A stretch of 64,000 nt of DNA from Mycolicibacterium rhodesiae JS60 (GTDB lineage: Bacteria > Actinomycetota > Actinomycetes > Mycobacteriales > Mycobacteriaceae). Under the pieces are notes generated by a model. The model did not search any database. It saw nothing but the letters and a program-made list of their open reading frames with translations, and had not been told where the DNA came from. Numbering within the stretch: position 1 is the first letter of the stretch; each line of letters starts with the position of its first letter. Location of the stretch: the NCBI GenBank assembly GCA_000230935.2, contig AGIQ01000004.1, positions 248,001-312,000 on the forward strand. Direction: 5' to 3'. This document shows positions 7,510-14,210 of the stretch, piece after piece. The position numbers and the translations under genes are program-made.

Positions 7510-8355
7510 CGTCATTCGGCTCGCCAGCACCGAACCCGCCAGGATCAGCACCAGCCCGGCGATGTGGAACCAGGTCAGCGGTTCGTGCAGCAGCGCGACC
7601 CCGGCGATCAGCGCCACCGCCGGATTGACGTAGGTGAACAACAGCGCCCGGGTGGCGCCCACCTCTTTGATCAGCGCGAAGAACACCACGAACGCCAGTG
7701 CCGTGCAGATGCCCGCCAGCGTCGCAATGGCCGCGTACGCGTGCGCAGTCAGCGCATGCGACGGCCACGTCATCACCGCCGGAGGCAGATACACCAGCGC
7801 GGCCAGGCCCAGGCAGGCCGACGTCAACGCGGGCCCCGGTACGTCGGCCAGATAGCGGGCCGCGATCAAGGGCGCGATGGCATAACACGTCGCGGTCAGC
7901 AGCACCTCGATCACCGGCCAGGCGCCGCCTGCCGACAAACCCGGCCCGGCCAGCACCGCGACGCCGGCCAGCCCGATGCCGAGACCGGCCATTCGCAGCG
8001 GGCCGAGCCGTTCGCCGCCGGTCAACCGGTCGAGCACCGCGGCGATGATCGGCGCGGCGGCGATCAGCAGCCCGGTCAGCGAGCTCGTCAGATGCCGCTC
8101 GGCGTCGGAGAGCAGCAGCCACGCGGCGATCATCTCGAAGAACGCGAAGCCCGCCACCGCTTTCCAGTGCCGGCGCAGCAGCATGCGGTTTTCCCGCGAC
8201 ACCGCCAGCGGCAGCAGCAGGACCGCGCCGACCGCCGACCGGGTGAACACCAGCACCGGCACCGAGACCTCGTCGACGGCCACCTTGATCAACAGGTACG
8301 GGATGCCCCAGATGACACTCATCGCGGCGAACAGGACCCAGCCGCGCGCAGTCAC
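7486..8355 (-). CDS. EamA/DMT-type membrane transporter
   Basis: A drug/metabolite-superfamily exporter of about 289 residues with ten predicted membrane segments in two EamA repeats (for example WVLFAAMSVIWGIPYLLIKVA at the start of repeat 1 and ALAFVVFFALIKEVGATRALLFTYV in repeat 2). The SRYL/PxAL-type loop GATRALLFTYVNPAVA is typical. I place the start at GTG 8355 rather than the longer GTG 8364: a TANNNT hexamer (TAGGGT, 8368 to 8363) ends 7 bases before 8355, as in mycobacterial leaderless genes. The substrate is unknown; the family exports amino acids or metabolites. It ends inside the convergent TetR gene and is divergent from rarA. Confidence 0.9.
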   Translation of the reverse strand: MTARGWVLFAAMSVIWGIPYLLIKVAVDEVSVPVLVFTRSAVGAVLLLPLAVSRENRMLLRRHWKAVAGFAFFEMIAAWLLLSDAERHLTSSLTGLLIAAAPIIAAVLDRLTGGERLGPLRMAGLGIGLAGVAVLAGPGLSAGGAWPVIEVLLTATCYAIAPLIAARYLADVPGPALTSACLGLAALVYLPPAVMTWPSHALTAHAYAAIATLAGICTALAFVVFFALIKEVGATRALLFTYVNPAVALIAGVALLHEPLTWFHIAGLVLILAGSVLASRMTLEDVTDQ

Positions 8356-8362
8356 GACGACC

Positions 8363-8368
8363 ACCCTA
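8363..8368 (-). promoter_or_regulatory. Leaderless-type -10 box for the DMT gene
   Basis: TAGGGT on the minus strand, 7 bases before GTG 8355. It matches the mycobacterial TANNNT -10 pattern, with transcription predicted to begin at the start codon. It overlaps the longer annotatable GTG start (8364), which argues against that start. Confidence 0.45.
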
Positions 8369-8390
8369 CGAACGTGGTAAGTCTGAGGGC

Positions 8391-9731
8391 GTGTCCGACA
8401 GCCTGTTCGACGTGCCCGGCGGCGAGGACGGCCGGGTCGGTTCGGCCACGCCCACGTCGGCCCCGCTGGCGGTCCGGATGCGCCCGGCCAGCCTGGACGA
8501 AGTCGTGGGCCAGGAGAACCTGTTGCGCCAGGGCTCGCCGCTGCGCAGGCTCGTCGAGGGCTCAGGTGCGGCGTCGGTCATCCTCTACGGCCCGCCCGGC
8601 ACCGGCAAGACCACGCTCGCATCGCTGGTGTCCCAGGCCACCGGCCGGCGGTTCGAGGCGCTCTCGGCGCTGAGTGCCGGCGTCAAGGAAGTGCGCGCGG
8701 TCATCGACAATGCCCGGCGTGCGGCGGCCTACGGCGAGCAGACCGTGCTGTTCATCGACGAGGTGCACCGCTTCTCCAAGACCCAGCAGGACGCGCTGCT
8801 GGCCGCGGTGGAGAACCGCATCGTGCTGCTGGTGGCCGCCACCACCGAGAACCCGTCGTTCTCGGTCGTCGCGCCGCTGCTGTCCCGCTCGTTGATCCTG
8901 CAGTTGCAGCCGCTGACCGCCGACAACATCCGCACCGTCGTGCAACGCGCGATCGAGGACCCACGCGGGCTGGGCGGTGCCGTGACCGTCGACGACGACG
9001 CCGTCGACCTGGTGGTGCAGCTGTCCGCAGGTGACGCCCGCCGCGCGCTGACCGCGTTGGAGGTCGCCTCTGAAACAGCGGCGGCAGCCGGGCAATCCAT
9101 CACCGTCGACACCGTCGAGCAGTCGCTGGACAAGGCGGCCGTGCGCTACGACCGCGACGGCGATCAGCACTACGACGTCATCAGTGCGTTCATCAAGTCG
9201 ATCCGCGGGTCGGACGTCGACGCCGCCCTGCACTATCTGGCCCGGATGCTGACCGCGGGGGAGGATCCCCGCTTCGTGGCCCGCCGGCTGATGATCCTGG
9301 CCAGCGAGGACATCGGGATGGCCGACCCGACTGCGCTGCTGACCGCGGTCGCCGCCGCCCAGACTGTGCAGCTGATCGGCATGCCCGAGGCGCAGCTGAC
9401 GCTCGCGCACGCGACCGTCCACCTGGCCACTGCGCCCAAATCGAACGCGGTCACCACCGCGCTGGGCGCCGCGATGAATGACATCCGGGCGGGCAAGGCC
9501 GGTTTGGTCCCGGCCCATCTGCGCGACGGGCACTACGCGGGTGCGGCCAAGCTGGGCAACGCCGTCGGCTACCGGTATCCGCACGACGACCCCGACGGTG
9601 TTGTGCCGCAACAGTATCCACCTGATGAGGTCACCGGTGTCGACTACTATCAGCCGACGAACCATGGCGCAGAGCGGGAGATCGTAAGCCGGTTGGACAA
9701 ACTGCGGGCGATCATCCGGCGCAAGCGCTGA
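8391..9731 (+). CDS. rarA: Replication-associated recombination protein A (AAA+ ATPase)
   Basis: RarA/MgsA, a 446-residue clamp-loader-like AAA+ ATPase that acts at stalled replication forks. Walker A GPPGTGKTT is at residues 67-75 and Walker B VLFIDEVHRF at 119-128. Sensor 1 is in AATTENPSF, and there is an arginine-finger region LLSRSLI. The C-terminal tetramerisation domain contains the signatures ASEDIGMADP and HLRDGHYAGAAKLG, followed by GYRYPHDDP. The GTG at 8391 lacks a well-spaced Shine-Dalgarno (GAGGG is only 1 base away). Its length is that of the family. In mycobacteria this gene lies near alaS, as it does here. It is divergent from the DMT exporter. Confidence 0.95.
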   Translation: MSDSLFDVPGGEDGRVGSATPTSAPLAVRMRPASLDEVVGQENLLRQGSPLRRLVEGSGAASVILYGPPGTGKTTLASLVSQATGRRFEALSALSAGVKEVRAVIDNARRAAAYGEQTVLFIDEVHRFSKTQQDALLAAVENRIVLLVAATTENPSFSVVAPLLSRSLILQLQPLTADNIRTVVQRAIEDPRGLGGAVTVDDDAVDLVVQLSAGDARRALTALEVASETAAAAGQSITVDTVEQSLDKAAVRYDRDGDQHYDVISAFIKSIRGSDVDAALHYLARMLTAGEDPRFVARRLMILASEDIGMADPTALLTAVAAAQTVQLIGMPEAQLTLAHATVHLATAPKSNAVTTALGAAMNDIRAGKAGLVPAHLRDGHYAGAAKLGNAVGYRYPHDDPDGVVPQQYPPDEVTGVDYYQPTNHGAEREIVSRLDKLRAIIRRKR

Positions 9732-9738
9732 GACTCGA

Positions 9739-10404
9739 TCAGCGTCGTGGCAGCGGTGCCGGTCTAGCCGTTCGGTGGCCCGATTCTGCGCGTTCGCGCA
9801 CACCGCGAAGCATCCCGCGTTCCATCACGAAGTGCACGATGTCGAAGCTGGTGATCCCGACCGCACCGCCGATGCCGCGGGCCAGCAGCCGTGTCCGGCC
9901 CTGCTGCGGCCGCAGGTAGAACGCCCACGACCCGAACGCCTTCTCGCCGCGCTGCACTCGCTCGTAATCAGCGGCCGACATCAGCACCAGGTGCGACTTG
10001 GGCACCACCTCGGCGACCAGCTGCCGGGCCCGCTGACCGTAGCGGCGGGCCAGCCAGACGGTGTCGCCGGCCTGGAGCTCCTGCCATTCCGGGTGAATGA
10101 CGTCGGCGTTGTGCATCCGTGCACCGACCATCCGCTCGAGGAAGTCGTAGCTGTAGAAGCCGCCGCGGTCCTCACCGATCTGAGCCAGCCACGGCCACAC
10201 CTCCTCGACCGGGGCGTCGATGGTGATGCCGCGGGTGGTGCGCGGCGCGCCCGGTTCCACCAGCGCGTCGCCGGGCAGTTCGGCGGCGATCTCCTCGGCG
10301 GTGGCACCCCAGGTGTACAGCTTCGGGCGCACACCCCAGCGATACACCCCGGCGATTCCCGCCGCCGCCATCCCCGCGGCCAGTGCCGGCCTCTGCTTGC
10401 CCAT
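9739..10404 (-). CDS. SRPBCC-fold (polyketide cyclase/START-like) protein
   Basis: A 221-residue protein. After a short hydrophobic N-terminus (ALAAGMAAAGIAGVYRW) it carries an SRPBCC-like domain that begins TRGITIDAPVEEVWPWLAQIGEDRGGFYSYD-style. That ligand-pocket motif is common in actinobacterial proteins of unknown role. The N-terminal hydrophobic stretch could be a membrane anchor. ATG 10404 is supported by a TACGTT hexamer 7 bases upstream; the frame is open to 10470 but without a better start. Its neighbours are rarA (convergent) and a double-ABM protein on the same strand 62 bases upstream. Its function is unknown; lipid or hydrophobic ligand binding is the usual guess. Confidence 0.75.
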   Translation of the reverse strand: MGKQRPALAAGMAAAGIAGVYRWGVRPKLYTWGATAEEIAAELPGDALVEPGAPRTTRGITIDAPVEEVWPWLAQIGEDRGGFYSYDFLERMVGARMHNADVIHPEWQELQAGDTVWLARRYGQRARQLVAEVVPKSHLVLMSAADYERVQRGEKAFGSWAFYLRPQQGRTRLLARGIGGAVGITSFDIVHFVMERGMLRGVRERAESGHRTARPAPLPRR

Positions 10405-10411
10405 GCCCGAG

Positions 10412-10417
10412 AACGTA
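10412..10417 (-). promoter_or_regulatory. Leaderless-type -10 box for the SRPBCC gene
   Basis: TACGTT on the minus strand, 7 bases before ATG 10404. It fits the TANNNT -10 pattern for a transcript that begins at or next to the start codon. Confidence 0.4.
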
Positions 10418-10466
10418 GTCCCGGTGCGGGCCGCGGGGGAGAGACTTTGGTCCTTGTCCCTGTGTC

Positions 10467-11087
10467 TCAAGCCATTTCGGGCACCCGCAGGTGTGCGAGC
10501 GACAATTCGAATTCACCGACGTCGAGCTGATCTGCGCCCAGATCGCGGAGCAGCGCGGTCCGCAATGACCGGGCCGCATCGCGGCTGCGCTCCATCGCGT
10601 CCTTGCTGTCGTAGGTCGTCGAGACCACCGCCCGACCGGTGCCCCGATCGCTCATCAGGCTGCTACTGCAGAACCCGTCGAGCTGCTCGATCTCCGGCAG
10701 CACCGTCGTCTTGTAGAACTCGAGTGCCCGGTCGAACTGGTCGGGCCTGACCTTGAGCCAGGTAGCCCGTACGCAGGCGTCGTCCGACGATGGGTGATCG
10801 CGGTGCAGCGCGGCGATCTGCCATTCGTCCACCGATGTGGTGGCGCTGAACGCCTTGGCCGCCCGGGCGCGCAGTGGGCGCACCTGGTCCGCGCTGGACT
10901 GCATGGCCGCCATGTCCTCCCAGGCTGTGGTGGCGATGCAGCGGCCCGATTCGCGGTCCGCCAGAAGTGACATGCCGACGCATCCGGTCATGCCCTGCAG
11001 CGTCGGCATCACCTCGTCACGGAACATGGCAATCCCGGCGTCGATGCACTCGGGGCGCGCGACAAACGTGGTAGAGCGTGCGTGCAC
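10467..11087 (-). CDS. Protein with two ABM (antibiotic biosynthesis monooxygenase)-like domains
   Basis: A 206-residue protein that looks like two tandem dimeric alpha-beta barrel units. Unit 1 (about residues 1-95) has ARPECIDAGIAMFRDEVMPTLQ ... GCVGMSLLADRESGRCIATTAWED. Unit 2 (about 105-200) repeats the layout with RPDQFDRALEFYKTTVLPEIEQ ... GFCSSSLMSDRGTGRAVVSTTYD. Such domains are heme-degrading (IsdG/MhuD-like), quinol-oxidising or of unknown function; no catalytic Asn/His/Trp set can be assigned with confidence. The GTG at 11087 has a strong aaggggg Shine-Dalgarno. It lies alone, divergent from the flavin oxidoreductase across a spacer with two palindromes. Confidence 0.75.
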   Translation of the reverse strand: MHARSTTFVARPECIDAGIAMFRDEVMPTLQGMTGCVGMSLLADRESGRCIATTAWEDMAAMQSSADQVRPLRARAAKAFSATTSVDEWQIAALHRDHPSSDDACVRATWLKVRPDQFDRALEFYKTTVLPEIEQLDGFCSSSLMSDRGTGRAVVSTTYDSKDAMERSRDAARSLRTALLRDLGADQLDVGEFELSLAHLRVPEMA

Positions 11088-11117
11088 GGTCCACCCCCTT
11101 CGACTCGGGGCAGCGCC

Positions 11118-11133
11118 CCGGTGGCGCCACCGG
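11118..11133. promoter_or_regulatory. Perfect 16-bp palindrome upstream of the ABM gene
   Basis: CCGGTGGCGCCACCGG is a perfect palindrome 31 bases upstream of the GTG of the ABM protein, in the 257-base spacer shared with the flavin oxidoreductase. It could be an operator or a hairpin in the ABM leader. No consensus known to me matches it. Confidence 0.35.
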
Positions 11134-11265
11134 CACTGTTCACCTTCCTCCGCCAGCGCCGCCGGGGCAATCGTCGAGCAGATATCTCACTGTGGCGACC
11201 CGCGGCTGGGCGGCCCGCAGCGCTCGGTGTCCGGCCGGAAAGAAGTTGAGTAGACCACTACGCTA

Positions 11266-11289
11266 CTGCGGCGCCTAGCAGCGCCGCAG
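11266..11289. promoter_or_regulatory. 9-bp inverted repeat upstream of flavin oxidoreductase
   Basis: CTGCGGCGC-CTAGCA-GCGCCGCAG, perfect arms with a 6-base loop. It lies just after a possible -10 box (TACGCT, 11259-11264) and 55 bases before the ATG at 11345. It may be an operator over the transcription start or a 5' leader hairpin. Confidence 0.4.
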
Positions 11290-11344
11290 ACTTGTCTGAC
11301 ATGCACCGCGCGGGGTGGAGCGCGGCGTGCGGGAGGAGAGATCG

Positions 11345-12826
11345 ATGTCTGTCGTCAGCTCATCTGCTAGCAGCCCGCGCGAAGCCAGGACGGAGCACTG
11401 TGAAGTGTGCATCGTCGGCGCGGGCCTCACCGGACTCAACGCACTTTTCGTCGCCAGCCGCTACCTGTCTCGCGGTGAGCGAGTCATCCTGGTGGACCGG
11501 CGGGAACGTGTCGGCGGCATGTGGATCGACACCTATCCGTATGTGCGCCTGCACCAGCCGCATCCGATGTTCACCGCGGGGAACATCGGATGGACGCTCG
11601 GTCAGGATCCCGCCTACCTGGCGACGAAGACCGAGGTGCTCGATCACTTCCAGTATTGCCTCGACGTGATCCGGCAGCGCATCCGCGTTGACGAGTTCTT
11701 CGGCTGGGAGGTCGAATCGCACGATGAAATCGACGGGACGGTGCGGATCGATTGTCACTCCTCGGGCGGCCAGCGCATGGTCATCGAGGCCGACCAGCTG
11801 ATCAACGCGATCGGCTTCCAAGTCAAGCCCAATGATCCACTCGAGCTCTCGAGCGACCGGATCCTGTCGGTGTCGCCCGACTTCTGCGATATGCGCAGCG
11901 ATGAGATGAGGAGTAGCGGAGCCCCGGTGTGGATCATCGGAGGCGGTAAGACCGCGATGGACACCGCCCACACCTTGATCACCGAATATCCCGGTCGGGA
12001 GGTGAACCTGGTGGCCGGCTCCGGAACGTACTTCATCAACCGGGACCGGTTCTTCCCGACCGGGGTCCGGCGCTGGTGGCGTGGCAAGTCCTTCACCGCT
12101 CTCGGCGCGGAAGTGACCCGCCGGTTCGACGGCACCAACGAAATGGTCGTCGCGGATTGGTTCCGCTCCACCTACGGCACGTGGCTGACTCCTCATGCCG
12201 GCAATTTCCTTCTCGGGGTGCTGTCTGAGTCCGAGAACAATGCGATCGCCGCGGGCTTGAACGATGTGATCACGGATCATCTCGTGGATGTCGTGGACCG
12301 CAACGGGGCAACGGATTTGGTATTCCGCAGCGGCTCCACCAAGGCGATCGAGCCGGGCAGCTGGATCGTCAATTGCACGGGATATTTCACCAAGGCGGTC
12401 GACCGCCCCTATGTGCCGTACGTGTCGCGTGGCGGGTCGGTGCTGTCGATTGAACCGCGGTCGATGACCCTCCAGTTGATGTCGTTCATGGGCTACTTCA
12501 TGACCCATCTGCTGATGCTGGACAAGATCAGGGGCGTTCCCCTGTACGAACTCGACGCGATGGACCTACGGCACAAATCGAATGTCGCGTTCGCCTATAC
12601 CGTGTTCTCGCTCGCCCAGTACAACCTCAGCCTCATCTTGGACGCGGTGCCGCTCAAAGTGTTCTCCGACTGCGGGCTCGACTTCAATCGCTGGTTTCCG
12701 GCGCCGCGGCAACTCGCGGGGACTGCCCAGTTCGCGCTGACGCACCGACGCGGGCGTGAGCACCTGCGCCACACTCTTGACACCGTGCGCGACCGGTTTG
12801 ACGTTCGGTGCGGCCCACTGGTCTAA
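11345..12826 (+). CDS. FAD/NAD(P)-binding flavin-dependent oxidoreductase
   Basis: A 493-residue flavoprotein with two dinucleotide-binding sites. One is the FAD loop IVGAGLTGLNA near residue 25 with the later strand ILVDRRERVGGMW. The other is the NAD(P) site IIGGGKTAMDTAHT in the middle of the protein. The VGGMW..YPYVRLHQP region is FMO-like, but the Baeyer-Villiger fingerprint FxGxxxHxxxW is not seen, so the exact subclass is open. The ATG at 11345 follows GGGAGGAG. The last 4 bases overlap the convergent epoxide-hydrolase-like gene. It probably hydroxylates or oxidises a lipophilic substrate. The upstream spacer holds two palindromes that may control it. Confidence 0.85.
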   Translation: MSVVSSSASSPREARTEHCEVCIVGAGLTGLNALFVASRYLSRGERVILVDRRERVGGMWIDTYPYVRLHQPHPMFTAGNIGWTLGQDPAYLATKTEVLDHFQYCLDVIRQRIRVDEFFGWEVESHDEIDGTVRIDCHSSGGQRMVIEADQLINAIGFQVKPNDPLELSSDRILSVSPDFCDMRSDEMRSSGAPVWIIGGGKTAMDTAHTLITEYPGREVNLVAGSGTYFINRDRFFPTGVRRWWRGKSFTALGAEVTRRFDGTNEMVVADWFRSTYGTWLTPHAGNFLLGVLSESENNAIAAGLNDVITDHLVDVVDRNGATDLVFRSGSTKAIEPGSWIVNCTGYFTKAVDRPYVPYVSRGGSVLSIEPRSMTLQLMSFMGYFMTHLLMLDKIRGVPLYELDAMDLRHKSNVAFAYTVFSLAQYNLSLILDAVPLKVFSDCGLDFNRWFPAPRQLAGTAQFALTHRRGREHLRHTLDTVRDRFDVRCGPLV

Positions 12827-13680
12827 CGGGCCGGCCCCACGGCATGCGCGGCGAACCAGTCGAGCAAGAGCTCGGCCACTCGATCCGGCGCCTCGTCGAG
12901 GATCCAGTGCGAAACACCTCCGAAGACTTCGAAGCGGTATTCGCCGGCAACGTATTTCCGGCAGCTGCGGGCGCCCTTTTCGAGCAACGCGATGTCGCCG
13001 TCACTCCAGAGGAACATCGTCGGCACTGCCACCTTGGTCCGGCTACCGCCGATGTTGCCTAGCGGTATCGCCCGGTACCAGTTGAGCGCGGCGGTCAACG
13101 CACCCGGTTCGGCCATCGCCGCCACCTCGGCTTCGCCCAGGTGCTGCGCCTGCGGTCCCCGCGACGCGAGGAAGCCCGCCAGCGTGAACTCTCCTCGTCC
13201 CCGCCGCAGGTACAACTCCGGTAGCCAGGGCAGCTGGAAGAAGTAGATGTACCAGGAAGCCAGTCCCTGGCGGCTCGTCAGCAGCGACGTCAGGAATGCC
13301 CACGGATGGGGCACCGACATCGGCGTCAGGGTCAGCAGGCGCTCGGGAAAAAGTTGAGCCACCCGCCACGCCACGGTGGCGCCCCAGTCATGCCCGACCA
13401 GGTGCACTCGCTGAGCACCAGCGACGTCGATCAATACCCTGATGTCCTCGGCGAGGATGTCGGTGCGGTAGTCCCGGCGGCGGCGCGGGCGAGCGCCGGG
13501 CGAATACCCGCGTTGGCGCGGGGCAAGGCAGCGGTAACCCTGCGCGGTCAATCGAGGCACGATCGACTGCCACATCGTGTTCTGCTCCGGAAACCCATGG
13601 AGCAGCACGACGACGGGGCCGTCGGCGGGTCCCGAGTCGATGACGTCGAACACGAGCTCGCCACGGCGAAACTGGTCCAT
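12823..13680 (-). CDS. Alpha/beta hydrolase, epoxide hydrolase-like
   Basis: A 285-residue alpha/beta-hydrolase-fold enzyme. The oxyanion motif HGFPE is at residues 28-32, and the nucleophile elbow GHDWGA has Asp98, the acid nucleophile used by epoxide hydrolases and haloalkane dehalogenases. A cap region follows, and the C-terminal GVSHWILDEAPD supplies the catalytic His. The pair HGFPE plus GHDWG points to epoxide hydrolase. ATG 13680 has a TACGCT hexamer 6 bases upstream, which suits a leaderless transcript; the open frame to 13926 lies under the divergent gene. It could detoxify epoxides, perhaps products of the neighbouring oxidoreductase, but the convergent layout does not prove this. 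Confidence 0.9.
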   Translation of the reverse strand: MDQFRRGELVFDVIDSGPADGPVVVLLHGFPEQNTMWQSIVPRLTAQGYRCLAPRQRGYSPGARPRRRRDYRTDILAEDIRVLIDVAGAQRVHLVGHDWGATVAWRVAQLFPERLLTLTPMSVPHPWAFLTSLLTSRQGLASWYIYFFQLPWLPELYLRRGRGEFTLAGFLASRGPQAQHLGEAEVAAMAEPGALTAALNWYRAIPLGNIGGSRTKVAVPTMFLWSDGDIALLEKGARSCRKYVAGEYRFEVFGGVSHWILDEAPDRVAELLLDWFAAHAVGPAR

Positions 13681-13686
13681 CGGTGC

Positions 13687-13692
13687 AGCGTA
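13687..13692 (-). promoter_or_regulatory. Leaderless-type -10 box for the epoxide hydrolase-like gene
   Basis: TACGCT on the minus strand, 6 bases before ATG 13680, with no Shine-Dalgarno. It is paired with a similar box for the divergent yjbQ-type gene. Confidence 0.45.
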
Positions 13693-13731
13693 ACCACTGC
13701 GCTGCGGGTGACCAGCCGAATTCAGAGCCCG

Positions 13732-13737
13732 TAGGCT
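13732..13737 (+). promoter_or_regulatory. Leaderless-type -10 box for the YjbQ gene
   Basis: TAGGCT, 7 bases before GTG 13745, with no Shine-Dalgarno between. Fits the mycobacterial TANNNT leaderless pattern. Confidence 0.45.
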
Positions 13738-13744
13738 GGGAATT

Positions 13745-14146
13745 GTGGACACCGCTGTGCTCGACGTCGACAGCTCACGCCGGCGGATCGTCGACCTCAC
13801 CGACGAGGTGCGGTCGTTCTGCCGCGGTCGCGGTGACGGGCTGTGCAACGTGTTCGTCCCACATGCCACCGCCGGCGTTGCGATCATCGAGACCGGGGCC
13901 GGTTCCGACGACGATTTGGTCGACACCCTCGAGCGACTGCTGCCGCGCGACGACGGGTACCGGCACTCGCACGGATCGCCCGGCCACGGAGCCGATCACG
14001 TGCTACCGGCCATCGTCTCGCCGTCGGTGACGCTGCCGGTCGGCGACGGTAGTCCACTGCTGGGCACCTGGCAGAGCGTGGTGCTGGTGGACCTGAATCG
14101 GGACAACCCGCGCCGATCGGTTCGGCTGAGCTTCGTGCGCGGGTAG
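13745..14146 (+). CDS. YjbQ/UPF0047 family protein
   Basis: A 133-residue YjbQ-family protein. The signatures are VPHATAGVAIIETGAG and HSHGSPGHGADHVLPAIVSPS, with several conserved His around the presumed active site, then the C-terminal GTWQSVVLVDLN. Some members show thiamine-phosphate synthase activity in vitro, but the physiological role is unsettled. The gene just upstream of alaS in mycobacteria (Rv2556c in M. tuberculosis) belongs to this family, which supports the call. GTG 13745 has a leaderless-type -10 box. It is followed by alaS 64 bases later on the same strand. Confidence 0.9.
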   Translation: MDTAVLDVDSSRRRIVDLTDEVRSFCRGRGDGLCNVFVPHATAGVAIIETGAGSDDDLVDTLERLLPRDDGYRHSHGSPGHGADHVLPAIVSPSVTLPVGDGSPLLGTWQSVVLVDLNRDNPRRSVRLSFVRG

Positions 14147-14210
14147 CCCGAGGTAGCCGACCGGTAATGTGGTGCGGTCGAAGCGTCAGACCCGAACGCG
14201 AGGAAAGCCA

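Noticed and set aside
8562..9803. 413-codon open frame antisense to rarA
   Set aside because: Shadow frame with no recognisable domain.
12828..12837. GGGCCGGCCC palindrome at the convergent gene end as a terminator
   Set aside because: No loop can form; a short GC palindrome is expected by chance at this composition.
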